Shown here: positions 23,801 through 32,385 of the stretch, piece by piece
Numbering within the stretch: the stretch's first letter is position 1
How the letters are laid out: each line of letters opens with the position of its first letter
Assembly (NCBI GenBank): GCA_037043455.1
Contig: JAWPHD010000094.1
Location: 585,001-649,000, forward strand
DNA from: Cyrtodaria siliqua
Lineage: Eukaryota; Mollusca; Bivalvia; Adapedonta; Hiatellidae
DNA length: 64,000 bases
Direction of reading: 5' to 3'
Program-made: the position numbers and the translations under genes
The notes under the pieces: model-generated
Database searches by the model: none
Told to the model about the DNA's origin: nothing
What the model saw: the letters and a program-made list of their open reading frames with translations, nothing else

Positions 23801-24602
23801 TGATTATCCGCAAAACCATCCACTGCACGATAATACAAATAAAAAAGTAATAGGCAAGATGAAAGATGAATGTGCTGGTGTTGCTATAGCTGAGTATGTT
23901 GGATTAAGACCCAAGCTATATTGTATTTTGAGAGCGGATGAGCAGATGATTGAGAGATTGAGAAAGTAATAGATAAAATGAAAGATAAATGTCCTGGTGT
24001 TCCTATAGGTGAGTATATTGAATTAAGGCCCAAACTATATTCTATTTTGGGAGCGGATGAGCAGACGATTGAGAAAGTAATAGATAAAATGAAAGATCAA
24101 TGTGTTCCTATAGTTGAATCCAAACTATGTTCTATTTTGGGAGCGGATGAGCAGATGATCAAGGAAGTAATAGATAAAATGAAAGGTGAAAGTCCTGGTG
24201 TTCCTATAGCTGAGTATATAGCTAAGAATATTAGATTAAGATCCAAACTTTATTCTATTTTGAGAGCGGATGTGCAGATTGTTAAGAAAGCAATGAAAGA
24301 TGAGGATATTGGATTAAGATCCAAACAAAATTCTATTTTGAAAGTGAATGAGCAGATTATTAGGAAAGCAAAGGGAGTAAAAAAATATGTAATGCAAAAA
24401 CATATCAACTTTGAGAACTACAAGGATGCATTGTTTGGCAAGAAAAAATACACCCCATGAAATGAATATGATACGCTCAATAAAGCATCAGATATATGGT
24501 ATAAAAGTAAACAAAGTAACACTGTCACCATTTTACTCTAAACGATACATAGCACCAGACGGTATTAAAACTGATGCACATGGATTCTACAAAAACTTAT
24601 AA
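20828..24602 (+). pseudogene. polB: protein-primed DNA polymerase B (Polinton pPolB), broken
   Basis: Replicative polymerase of the element. Visible landmarks: a Cys/His segment (CWICNNK ... RDHCHFTGEYRGAAHKNC, about 22050-22160); exonuclease II-type FHNLKGYDSHL; exonuclease III-type YLKTDVNLLADVF; polymerase motif A (YYDANNLYGHS, about 22935); motif B ([14 protein letters not shown], about 23405); motif C (YTDTD, about 23715). The N-terminal part is basic and lysine-rich. The gene is disrupted by in-frame stops at 20906, 21071, 21326, 21972, 22101, 23148, 23502 and 23727, by a frame change at about 21400-21480, by an 8-bp duplication at about 23950 and by another frame change near 24455. The usual exonuclease I segment with an acidic DFE-type motif is not seen. 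A thumb-region segment is tandemly amplified (see the repeat at 23850-24390). The 3' end abuts and slightly overlaps the converging integrase gene. Confidence 0.9.
23850..24390 (+). repeat. tandem amplification inside the polymerase gene
   Basis: A unit of about 100-110 nt encoding 'MKDECAGVAIAEYVGLRPKL' plus 'ILRADEQMIE' recurs about five times with divergence. Variants include 'MKDKCPGVPIGEYIELRPKL' and 'MKGESPGVPIAEY'. In the family this stretch (…GLRPKLY…) normally occurs once, shortly before a KAKGVKK-type segment, which is present here at about 24367. Several repeat copies stay open in one shared frame. Confidence 0.85.
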
Positions 24603-25505
24603 ACGCGTTTGGGTATCAGCAGGAACAATAAGTAGTTCTTCTTTGACAAATCCTCTCTGTGGTGCTGGTGATTTTAAATAATATACTCTTATGCCTTGCG
24701 TCACCATATAACTTTTAATCTTGTGAATATCTCCACTCCACATTGGATCAGTTGCTCTGCGTCTTCCGCCTTCTTGTTCCCCAGGTTGATATAAATATCT
24801 TACACTTGCATTCATACAGATAGGATCTTCTTTTAATGTTTTTGTTTCAACAGGAGGGGGCTTTTTTGTCTCTACATTTATTGCTTTAACAACTTCTGGT
24901 AATCTCTTTACCCACTCTCTGTTGCGTTTTTGGGAATCTATTTCCTTAGCATACTGATAACCAAACAATTTTTCAGCTAATGTTCTGTTAAATCCTTCCA
25001 CTATAGCTTGGTCTCTATGTATCTCTGTTCTGCCTCGTCTGATATTTACATTATGTTTCGCCATCAACTGCGATACTGCACCCATAAATTCTCTGCCTGG
25101 ATCCACTTGTAGTAACTTTGGATATTTTAAATGCCGACTGTATATATTTTCAAATGCTTTGGCAACTTCTTTGCTATCCTTGGAAGTCAGTGGCTCTGCT
25201 TCTTTGTATCTACTCGCAATATCAACCACAGTCAACGCATATTTATATGTCTTGCGTCCACCACCAAAGCCGAAAGTGTCATGCGGCAGAAATAACAAAT
25301 CAGCTTGATGCACTTCATTCTTAGTGGAAACATCAAACCTGGGTCGAACGATTTTCTTTGGTGCGGGTAAATAAATCTGCCACACAGCTTGTTTCTTTAA
25401 AAATTCTAATGCCTGTTTTTCACTGACACCAGCCTTTTTTGCTAATTTTTTAACTGCTGAGTAACCTCTCCAAAATCCTTTTGGGCTGTAATAAATCTTT
25501 TCCAT
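24597..25505 (-). CDS. int: retroviral-type (rve) integrase of the Polinton, intact
   Basis: This 302-aa intact frame would catalyse cutting of the element's 3' ends and their joining to target DNA. The N-terminal region (residues 1-60) is basic with an HTH-like 'KKLAKKAGVSEKQALEFL'. The catalytic core shows D69 (HQADLLFLP), D135 (LQVDPGREF) and E170 (DQAIVEGFN), with 34 residues between the last two, as expected for an rve fold. The C-terminal 50 residues (VRYL ... GDIHKIKSYMV ... VYYLKS) look like the SH3-like/chromo-type tail of this family. The start ATG at 25505 is preceded by a T/A-rich promoter shared with the divergent gene at 25546. The 3' end overlaps the polymerase 3' end by 6 bp. 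It is one of the few core genes with no lesion. Confidence 0.93.
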   Translation of the reverse strand: MEKIYYSPKGFWRGYSAVKKLAKKAGVSEKQALEFLKKQAVWQIYLPAPKKIVRPRFDVSTKNEVHQADLLFLPHDTFGFGGGRKTYKYALTVVDIASRYKEAEPLTSKDSKEVAKAFENIYSRHLKYPKLLQVDPGREFMGAVSQLMAKHNVNIRRGRTEIHRDQAIVEGFNRTLAEKLFGYQYAKEIDSQKRNREWVKRLPEVVKAINVETKKPPPVETKTLKEDPICMNASVRYLYQPGEQEGGRRRATDPMWSGDIHKIKSYMVTQGIRVYYLKSPAPQRGFVKEELLIVPADTQTRL

Positions 25506-25545
25506 TTTTTTTATTAAAGATTAAAATATATAACTATATAAAAAA
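25506..25545. promoter_or_regulatory. divergent AT-rich promoter between integrase and OB-like gene
   Basis: A 40-bp spacer of nearly pure A/T containing tatataactatataaaaaa lies directly before the ATG at 25546 and opposite the integrase start. The TATA-like element is within 15 bp of the ATG. Confidence 0.5.
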
Positions 25546-25818
25546 ATGGAAATCACAACTGCACGATTTGATGAACTGATCGAAGAGCAAAATCAATATA
25601 GCACAAAGAAATGGACAGACTTGGAAATAAATAAAATATACACTATTACAAAAATAATGGATACTCAATATGGTCCATCCATGGTATTGACATTATTAGA
25701 TAACGGTGAAGTATTGGCGCCTGATCATCTCAAAAATAAAATAGAGAAGAGTGCTAAGCCACCATATTATATTCGACCACTTGGATTGAAACCATGTATG
25801 AACAACGAAAAAAATTAG
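25546..25818 (+). CDS. small Polinton accessory protein, OB-fold-like
   Basis: This 90-aa intact protein has the pattern 'INKIYTITKIMDTQYGPSMV', then a short strand-rich segment 'LTLLDNGEVLAP' and 'YYIRPLGLKPC'. Similar short proteins (…Y.I..I...T.YG....L.L..G......P...) recur in invertebrate mobile elements and suggest a beta-barrel, nucleic-acid-binding fold. That is an inference from pattern only. It is transcribed divergently from the integrase. No lesions are visible; the start is the first ATG after the promoter. The 25819-25916 spacer carries a short duplication of 'catataacttagtc'. Confidence 0.7.
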   Translation: MEITTARFDELIEEQNQYSTKKWTDLEINKIYTITKIMDTQYGPSMVLTLLDNGEVLAPDHLKNKIEKSAKPPYYIRPLGLKPCMNNEKN

Positions 25819-25916
25819 GTATCATGCATATGACTTAGTCTTTCCAAAGGTTATTCCAAAGTAAAAACATATAACTTAGTCATTCCAAAGTAATTATAGT
25901 TTTAAACTATATTTTT

Positions 25917-26333
25917 TTATGAAATCAATTTATACGCCACAAATCCAGTTGCAGCCATGCCCACCACAATAAACGTAATTTCTCTATTCTGTTGATCCGG
26001 AGATGGTGTATAAAAATCACTCAACTTAGGCTCCGGTTCCGCCAACTGTTTACCAGTTATGTAATAATACTGCTTCATAGCCTGGTCCACATTATCAAAT
26101 GTCTGCTCTGCATGATGCTGCTTTTGCAGTTGCTTATTAATAAAATCTAATCTCTGTGCTCCTTTTTTATTCCATGCCGATTGTGCTGCTTCCAATTGTT
26201 CCACTGCTTTGTCATGCCTTTGTCTTTCCTCATCTGAATGACTTCCCATTTTTGAAAAGAAATAATTTGAACCGCTAAACGCCAATGCGTTTGTTAATGT
26301 GCCACCTATCATCATTGCTACTGCACTTGCCAT
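25917..26333 (-). CDS. conserved Polinton membrane protein (two terminal TM segments)
   Basis: This 138-aa intact frame has an N-terminal hydrophobic segment (residues about 3-28, 'AVAMMIGGTLTNALAFSGSN'), a charged helical middle likely to form a coiled coil (SDEERQRHDKAVEQLEAAQS … DFINKQLQKQHHAEQTF) and a C-terminal TM (about 118-136, 'ITFIVVGMAATGFVAYKLI'). I recall similar proteins next to Polinton capsid genes in invertebrates; the role is unknown, with a virion membrane or assembly protein a plausible guess. It is the last in a run of minus-strand genes, each preceded by its own AT-rich spacer. Confidence 0.75.
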   Translation of the reverse strand: MASAVAMMIGGTLTNALAFSGSNYFFSKMGSHSDEERQRHDKAVEQLEAAQSAWNKKGAQRLDFINKQLQKQHHAEQTFDNVDQAMKQYYYITGKQLAEPEPKLSDFYTPSPDQQNREITFIVVGMAATGFVAYKLIS

Positions 26334-26356
26334 TTTTTTATATATATTTTTTTAAA

Positions 26357-26593
26357 TTATTTCATAATATCCGCAGGAATAATACCTTGCTTTATCAACA
26401 TATCATTTGTAGCCATTGCTAACATTATATCCACAGACAGCATCCCAACATCTGTCATATTAAAATCTACTTTAGGTGCTGGTCTTTTTAGTAGTTTTCT
26501 GCCAATCTCAGAATATCCAACAGTTAGAAGTGTTTCCACTCCAGCGTGATACACCATATTTACAATTTGTTTTCCGTCAATACTTGTTGCCAT
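26357..26593 (-). CDS. small conserved Polinton protein, 78 aa
   Basis: Intact frame starting MATSIDGKQIVNMVYHAGVE with a mildly hydrophobic centre ('MTDVGMLSVDIMLAMATND') and the end 'GIIPADIMK'. No catalytic motif is seen. It is separated from its neighbours by 23- and 34-bp spacers made almost only of T and A (tttttttatatatattttttt, then ttttttatatgattattttt), which look like individual promoters. Function unknown. Confidence 0.68.
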   Translation of the reverse strand: MATSIDGKQIVNMVYHAGVETLLTVGYSEIGRKLLKRPAPKVDFNMTDVGMLSVDIMLAMATNDMLIKQGIIPADIMK

Positions 26594-26627
26594 TTTTTTT
26601 ATATGATTATTTTTTTAAAATAAATTA

Positions 26628-27017
26628 TTAAAAATCAAACGGGTCTTTTGGTAGAGTGGCAAGAGGTTGTGTAGCAACATGCGTAGCAACATGTGTAGCA
26701 ACAGATTTTTTGTTATAAATATACAAACCCAACCCAGCAATGCCTAATAAAACCACACACGGTGGAATATAATTTTTGTATACATTTATTTTGATTTTTT
26801 CTGGTTCCTCTTCACCTATTGTTATTTTTGTTATTTCATTTGCATCTTGCTTTGCATCTTGCTTTGCAGCATCTTGTGCATCCTGAAGCAAACGCTTTGC
26901 CTTCCTTGCCGCTGCTCCTTTTTTTCCAGCCTCTATTCGTTTTGGATTTTTTACTTTTTGTTTAGCAGATTGTGTATCAACCTCAACAGGTATAACTTCA
27001 CTCTCTTGGTTCTCCAT
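26628..27017 (-). CDS. basic single-pass membrane protein, 129 aa
   Basis: The N-terminal half has a conserved-looking basic motif, KNPKRIEAGKKGAAARKAKR (about residues 23-42), followed by a low-complexity run of repeated 'AKQDA'. A TM segment spans about 84-102 (IPPCVVLLGIAGLGLYIY), and the C-terminus holds 'VATH' triplicated by short tandem repeats. Basic DNA-contacting plus membrane-anchored architecture would suit a core or virion protein, but this is inference. The ATG at 27017 lies inside the downstream read-through frame of the gene at 27205-27483. Confidence 0.68.
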   Translation of the reverse strand: MENQESEVIPVEVDTQSAKQKVKNPKRIEAGKKGAAARKAKRLLQDAQDAAKQDAKQDANEITKITIGEEEPEKIKINVYKNYIPPCVVLLGIAGLGLYIYNKKSVATHVATHVATQPLATLPKDPFDF

Positions 27018-27483
27018 TTATATTATCTATATTTTTATTTTTATTAAAATCAATATGTCTAACAGTTGTCAGTATTGCTGTAAATGGCGCTAAGCACATC
27101 CCATACCTGTAATACAACTCACAACAAGCACTTGTTAAAGCATGATTAATAAATGGGTCTTCCTCAAAATCTTCTGTCAGTTTTGGTGGATTGATTACAT
27201 TGAACTATTTTGATACTCCCATTACATACAAGTTAATAAAAGAATTGCCTAAAGTCTTGGTCATGCTTGCACCTAGCCGTGCTTCATATCTGCAGTAAAG
27301 TTTGTTAATTTCATCCGGGGGCATGCTATCTATATTTGTGAGTTTTATGTCTTTACCCAAATATTGACGACTACCGCCACCAGCCACTATGGCTGATAAT
27401 CTTTCTTTTTTTGTTTCTTGTTGCTTTGAATCATCTGGTTCCGTCTGTTCCGATATATTTTGTAAAAGTTCTTCCGCATTCAT
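26998..27483 (-). pseudogene. conserved Polinton protein with in-frame TAG
   Basis: The frame starts at ATG 27483 (MNAEELLQNISEQ), runs through a glycine-rich 'VAGGGSRQYLGKDIKL' and stops at TAG 27205 after 'INLYVMGVSK'. The same frame then continues without further stops through 'DFEEDPFINHALTSACCELY' to about 27050, where it enters the start of the next gene, and finally stops at 26998. The continuation reads like normal protein, and family members as I recall them continue in this way, so the TAG is a premature stop. An upstream extension to 27621 is AT-rich and probably not coding. Confidence 0.65.
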
Positions 27484-27519
27484 TTTTATATTAGTAATCT
27501 TATTTTTTATCTTGAAATA

Positions 27520-27790
27520 AATATAAAATACAAAACAACCAGCTGCGATATTTATGCAACTAGTAATTGTTAGTATTTTTAATAGCATTGTTATTAACAT
27601 TGCTATTTTTTCTATTAACATTATTAATTTGCTGCAAGCATTGCTATTAACATTACTAATTTGCTATGAGCAATGCTATAAGCATTACTATATTCCCCGA
27701 TATTTTCATTATATTTTCATGTCAGTATTGCTATTAACATTGCTACTTTGCTTTTAGTATTACTATTAGCAACAGTTGTAAAAAAAGGAA
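27520..27790. repeat. interspersed attgctattaacattact repeats
   Basis: An AT-rich spacer holds at least five imperfect copies of attgctattaacattact and variants (gcattgttattaacattgct, ttgctactttgctttta) in one orientation. Open frames through it are low complexity and not called. Confidence 0.65.
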
Positions 27791-27867
27791 TAATTCGACG
27801 GTATTATACCTGCGGATATTATGAAATAAATATATTTTGTAATAATAAAAAAATATTATATAAAGAA

Positions 27868-28311
27868 ATGGATTTGAAAATGAGAACAATAACAGACGAT
27901 GAGATTAGTGATTATGACAAAAATATAAAAGGTGCACAGGAAACGCTTGTAATTCCTGTGACAAATGATGACGTAAAATATTGTATATGTGTTTCAGAAA
28001 GTGATTTTTTACAGGCGTATATAAAAGGTGCCCATGAAAAACAGGAAATGCCTGTAATTTCTGTGACAAAGGATGGCGTAGAATATTGTATATGTGTTTC
28101 AAAAAGTGATTTTTTACAAGCCCCGATACAACACGTCCGTAAAAAGAAAAACATGGTTAGTGCTGTTGTACCGGTATTGGTTGGTGCATTGGTTGGTGCG
28201 TTGGTGTTAACCTGCTCTAGTTTTTTATTTTCCAAATTGGGAAAAGGAAATGTTGATGCTAAAAAAATTATTCAACCCAAAGCCAGTTGGTTGGTCAGTC
28301 CTCAATATTAA
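27868..28311 (+). CDS. membrane protein with internally duplicated domain
   Basis: This 147-aa frame from ATG 27868 contains two copies of a segment of about 40 residues: 'KGAQETLVIPVTNDDVKYCI' + 'CVSESDFLQA', and 'KGAHEKQEMPVISVTKDGVE' + 'YCICVSKSDFLQA'. A basic stretch and a TM segment follow (about residues 97-118, VVPVLVGALVGALVLTCSSF). The duplication is also clear at DNA level, so it is recent. Its 3' end overlaps the opposite-strand ATPase 3' end by about 87 nt. Function unknown. An upstream in-frame extension to 27748 lies in repeats and is less likely. Confidence 0.65.
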   Translation: MDLKMRTITDDEISDYDKNIKGAQETLVIPVTNDDVKYCICVSESDFLQAYIKGAHEKQEMPVISVTKDGVEYCICVSKSDFLQAPIQHVRKKKNMVSAVVPVLVGALVGALVLTCSSFLFSKLGKGNVDAKKIIQPKASWLVSPQY

Positions 28312-29681
28312 CTTGAAATATTTAGTTTTTGCTAAAGCTTTTCTTATTCTGGTTCTCTCTTCCAGCGTTGGAATAACATCATTTTCTCTTAAACAATTTT
28401 CATAACTATCTCTGACCTTGGTGTAAAACATGCACAACCATTTTGCTTGCTCCCTCAAATCTTTCAATACAGAATTATATCTCTGTGAAATGACCCACAC
28501 TGATTGTTTAGCGTGACGACCAGAGAATGCCAACTCTGATAACATATCCTTTTTCTTTGTTAATTCTTTTGTGGCGGAGCAATCATCAATGATGTATAAT
28601 GTGGGCTTGCCAGCATATTGTTTGAAAAATAAACGCAACAGTTCTTGTAGCATTTCTTTGCCGTTGCTAACGGGATTGACAATTGTTATTTTTTATCTCT
28701 CGGGTGTCTTACATCTTCTATCCAGGATCTATTTTTATAATAAATACTGATAAAGGTGATCCTTTGAGAGCAACAAACACAATTCAGAGAATAAAGCAGC
28801 AGACTCGGTTTTATTGAGTCTGTTCATGAGAAGTAATGAAAGAAGCAACACTTCTCACGCCCCCTAGCACCGGCTTAAGCGGTATTCTACTTTAAAGCCA
28901 CCTATATTGGGCTCGTTGGTCCCAAAGGACCAGTAAAAAATAACACTACTGATTCGTAGCACGGGGAGACTTTTTACAGATGCCACACTGCACTAAACGA
29001 ACGCTAGTGTGCATGTTAATAAATACTGATAAAGGTGATCCTTTGAGAGCAACAAACACAATTCAGAGAATAAAGCAGCAGACTCGGTTTTATTGAGTCT
29101 GTTCATGAGAAGTAATGAAAGAAGCAACACTTCTCACGCCCCCTAGCACCGGCTTAAGCGGTATTCTACTTTAAAGCCACCTATATTGGGCTCGTTGGTC
29201 CCAAAGGACCAGTAAAAAATAACACTACTGATTCGTAGCACGGGGAGACTTTTTACAGCTGCCACACTGCACTAAACGAACGCTAGTGTGCATGTTAATA
29301 AATACTGATAAAGGTGATCCTTTGAGAGCAACAAACACAATTCAGAGAATAAAGCAACAGACTCGGTTTTATTGAGTCTGTTCATGAGAAGTAATGAAAA
29401 AAGCAACACTTATCACGCCCCCTAGCACCGGCTTAAGCGGTATTCTACTTTAAAGCCACTTATATTGGGCTCGTTGGTCCCAAAGGACCAGTAAAAAAAT
29501 AACACTACTGATTATAAGCCTCGTTCCACTCTATGGTTGGACACAATATAATTATATGTTTAAAAACTCCAACATACTCTTTTTCAAGTATGTCAAGAAC
29601 AAACTCTGTTTTACCGCAGCCTGTCTGACCACAGATAATGGCACTGTGTGGATATTGAGGATATTTTGTACGTACTTCTTT
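28225..29681 (-). pseudogene. FtsK/HerA-type genome-packaging ATPase, split by insertion
   Basis: This is the DNA-packaging ATPase of the capsid module. The N-terminal part (about 29681-29512) has Walker A, GQTGCGKT, at about 29630-29607, then 'HIIILCPTIEWNEA'. The C-terminal part (28740-28225) has Walker B-like TLYIIDD, then 'SELAFSGRHAKQSVWVISQR' (sensor/arginine region). The two parts are separated by a tandem-repeat insertion (28741-29511) flanked by direct repeats ttataa, and the reading joins sensibly across the insertion if one copy of ttataa is removed. There is also a one-base frame change in a poly-A run near 28690. The N-terminal part is in the same frame as, and continuous with, the end of the capsid gene. 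Confidence 0.88.
28741..29511. mobile_element. nested structured tandem-repeat element (2.8 units of 279 bp)
   Basis: Units start at 28741, 29020 and 29299 (taaatactgataaaggtgat...), each 279 bp; the third ends early at 29511 (cactactga). Direct repeats ttataa flank it at 28735-28740 and 29512-29517. Each unit has three hairpin-forming segments: gagaagt/acttctc; ttggtcc/ggaccaa-like; and gcacta/tagtgtgc. Related copies are at 40040-40470 and 60371-61514. No coding capacity. It could be a non-autonomous Helentron/'pearl'-type element with satellite core or another structured repeat; the class is unresolved. Confidence 0.82.
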
Positions 29682-30925
29682 GAATCTTCCATCTTCAAAA
29701 TTGATTTGCGCATCTTGTATAATATATAGATAAATATTTAAAGATTGATCTGCATCTGCTTTTTTATTTATTAGTATCGTCATGCTTTCACTGCCGTTTT
29801 ATATTTTTCTTCCACTGCCGTGTAATAAATTGTCATCACATGTTCTAAGGTCAAGCCACAAAGCATATGATTTTGTTAGATAGCTCTCAAGAGAAACATT
29901 GGTAAAGTATAAGTCCTTTTCCACTATGTCTGTCTCTTTGTTTCTTTTTGATGTCAAGGCAAAATATTTGTTGATTTCATCCCAATGTTGATATGCCCTC
30001 ATGCCCTGCCTATACAACTGATTTGGTACGCCCTCTATTGTCATTTCAACCTTTTCAATCGTTGGGTTGTAAAAGGATTCCGTGTCTGTTCTTTCTGGGT
30101 CTTCAAACAGCATTAGAATACCTTTCATGCTCCGTGCTGGTACATTAATGTTGATATTCCAAAGGGTATCAGATCTTTTTGCTTGTATTATTCTATGTCG
30201 CAAGATACGATCATACATAAATACTATCTTCCATTGGTTTGCTGTCTTATTTGTCTGGCTAATTCAAAATCACTAACCATATCAAATTCCAAGCAGATAT
30301 TTTTTATTACATAAGATGCATCAGCATCACTGCTTTTGATAACTTTGTTATAATTGTTAAACGTTAATTCATATTTTAACCTATCACCAAGCCCCGCTTG
30401 ATAAAATGGCATATGACTTTCTAACATTTCAAAGTCCAGTGGAATACAAAATCTATTTCCATAAGCTGCTGCTACAGCTTCATCTTCGGTGTCTGAGGAA
30501 GCATCTCCCGCACCAACTCTATGTTTTAGCATGTTTGCTTTACCAATACCTTGGTAAGCTATGTTTACTCGTTCGGTAGGGATTTTCCATAAATCTACAT
30601 AACAATGATATATATCACTGTCATCTATTGACATGACTTCATTGCCACTTATTCTTATTGTCATTTTTTTCACAATTGCTCTACCCAGATTCTGGTATAG
30701 AGTGGCGTCTGTTCTGCTTTAAAGTTCTATTTCAAAGGCAAGACGAGCAGTACGTGGAACTATCGCATCATTAGTACTTAGATTTGGAAATCTCACAAGC
30801 AGTTGCTTGTTTTGGTCTATTGTTGATGGATTATTAGTTATTACTACACTTGTGCGGATGCCCTTGGCACCATGAGGTTCTCTTAGTTTTCTATGAGGGT
30901 TAAGTTTGTTTCAGTAAGCTGACAT
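29682..30925 (-). pseudogene. major capsid protein (Polinton double-jelly-roll type), broken
   Basis: Shell protein candidate. The frame starts at ATG 30925 and is disrupted by TGA at 30911-30913, TAA at 30719-30721, a one-base frame change at about 30235 and TAA at 29799-29801. Between these the frame is open and protein-like: 'VNIAYQGIGKANMLKHRVG', 'FCIPLDFEMLESHMPFYQAG', 'VPARSMKGILMLFED', 'YALWLDLRTCDDNLLHGSG' and 'LNIYLYIIQDAQIN' at the end. These match the Polinton major capsid family as I know it (…LDLRT.DDN.LHGSG…, …DAQ.N.E.GRF). Length is about 414 codons. The last segment continues without a stop into the ATPase frame. Confidence 0.85.
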
Positions 30926-30972
30926 TGTTTTTATTTTTTAAATATATTTTTTAAAATTAAATAAAATAAACA
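30926..30972. promoter_or_regulatory. divergent AT-rich promoter, capsid / coiled-coil gene
   Basis: A 47-bp A/T-rich spacer (ttttattttttaaatatatt and taaaattaaataaaataaac) lies between divergent starts at 30925 (-) and 30973 (+). Confidence 0.45.
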
Positions 30973-32316
30973 ATGGCTGAAGGAGGATTTGAATATGAGG
31001 TTGTAGATGATGATGTCCTTGTAAGTGATCTGTATGATGAAGAATCAAAATTTATACAACCTGGCTTAGAATTCCAGAGACAAATTTTAAATGAAAAAAA
31101 CTATCTTGATCAGCTTCAAGGGGAAGATAAAACAAAAGAACAGCTCACACAAAAAAAGTGGTTAGTAGATCAATTTTTTACTGAAGTTAATGCTGAGATC
31201 AGCGGAATTGATTATAAAGATGATTTCAGAGTGGCTGAGGACGAAATCGGTAGAACAATGTTATATGCAGTTCAGTTGGAGACGGATGATGTTCCACTTA
31301 CCTATTACAGGGGAAATAACCCAGACGAACCAATCAAGTTTTATGTGCTGGACACTCTACTTAGAAAACATGGTAAAAATAATTTAAAAATGTATGATTA
31401 TTTAGTTCCACGTGAAAGAAAGGCTCAGGGTAGGGCAGAATTAGCAGCCTTGCCAAAAACAAGAGATACCATCGCTGCAGAGAATATACCAATGCAAAGT
31501 TTTTCAACAACTGAAGATGTACAAAATACAGTAGATGCTGTAAATATAATTGAGAGTGATTTGAGTAATATGAATGAAACTCATCCTAAAACTGCTGTTC
31601 AACCAGGAGATCTAACACTGCGAGAGATACGAGGTTTAGATAAGAGATTGCAAAGCTTCCGTGGAGAACTTACTAATAATCTCTCAAAGCTCACTGAGCT
31701 TGATAAAGATATAACAAAAGAAAAACAAAAATTAGAACAGGTTAGCACCCCCGGGCAGGAGGATGAGTTTCAACAAGAGCGCATACGTGACAGAATAAAA
31801 AACTTAGAAGATGAAAAAAGTGCACGACTTGAAGCGGCGACTGAAAACAAAGAAGCATTACGCAGTCAAATAAACAGGATAAAAGAAACTATAAATAAGG
31901 TGTTAAAAGAAGACACAACATTGGGTGAGAGAACAAAAACATTATTCAGAGAGCAAGGCATAACAATAGTTAGTATTTTGACTGCGTTTGGTATGATTAT
32001 TGGGGTTTTAGTTGAGGCCATTATTCCCACATCAAGTGCTGCGTTAACTCCAAAGCCAACTCCAAAACCTGATCCATCGAGTGTCAAGGACTGGATAAAA
32101 AAACAACTAAGTAATCTTGGTAAACTTCTCTCTAGTTTAGCTGAAAAAGCTGCTGCAGCACTTCCAGGAGTTATTGGTGCAATAGTATCATGGCTTTTAT
32201 CTGCAACAGGTAATGTTATTAATTGGCTTGGTAACAATCTATGGGCTTTGCTTGTGTTTGTTTCCGGGTTGTTGTATGTGGCAGCCAAAGAGTGGTTCAG
32301 TAAATCTCGTAAATAA
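30973..32316 (+). CDS. large conserved Polinton protein, coiled coil with C-terminal membrane segments
   Basis: This 447-aa intact frame is the longest in the element. Residues 1-170 are acidic and globular-looking (GIDYKDDFRVAEDEIGRTML). Residues about 210-310 are highly charged and heptad-like (a long coiled coil). Residues about 320-350 are hydrophobic (ITIVSILTAFGMIIGVLVEA), followed by a proline-threonine hinge 'TPKPTPKPDP' and an amphipathic stretch. Two more hydrophobic segments end at 'LWALLVFVSGLLYVAAKEW'. Similar proteins sit in many invertebrate Polintons as I recall. A fusion, attachment or membrane-anchored virion role fits the architecture but is inference. It starts immediately after a shared AT-rich promoter. 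No lesions are seen. Confidence 0.8.
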   Translation: MAEGGFEYEVVDDDVLVSDLYDEESKFIQPGLEFQRQILNEKNYLDQLQGEDKTKEQLTQKKWLVDQFFTEVNAEISGIDYKDDFRVAEDEIGRTMLYAVQLETDDVPLTYYRGNNPDEPIKFYVLDTLLRKHGKNNLKMYDYLVPRERKAQGRAELAALPKTRDTIAAENIPMQSFSTTEDVQNTVDAVNIIESDLSNMNETHPKTAVQPGDLTLREIRGLDKRLQSFRGELTNNLSKLTELDKDITKEKQKLEQVSTPGQEDEFQQERIRDRIKNLEDEKSARLEAATENKEALRSQINRIKETINKVLKEDTTLGERTKTLFREQGITIVSILTAFGMIIGVLVEAIIPTSSAALTPKPTPKPDPSSVKDWIKKQLSNLGKLLSSLAEKAAAALPGVIGAIVSWLLSATGNVINWLGNNLWALLVFVSGLLYVAAKEWFSKSRK

Positions 32317-32385
32317 GTAATGCAGCAAGACCTATTACTATAGTACCAACAATTATAGTTGTTTTGTTATTTTCATGTTCAATCG

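Noticed and set aside
28741..29511. Hammerhead ribozyme in the structured repeat
   Set aside because: The conserved CTGANGA and GAAA core sequences are not found in the expected arrangement on either strand, although hairpins are present.
31866..32288. 140-codon minus-strand frame
   Set aside because: Lies antisense within the intact 447-aa Polinton gene and has no protein-like features.
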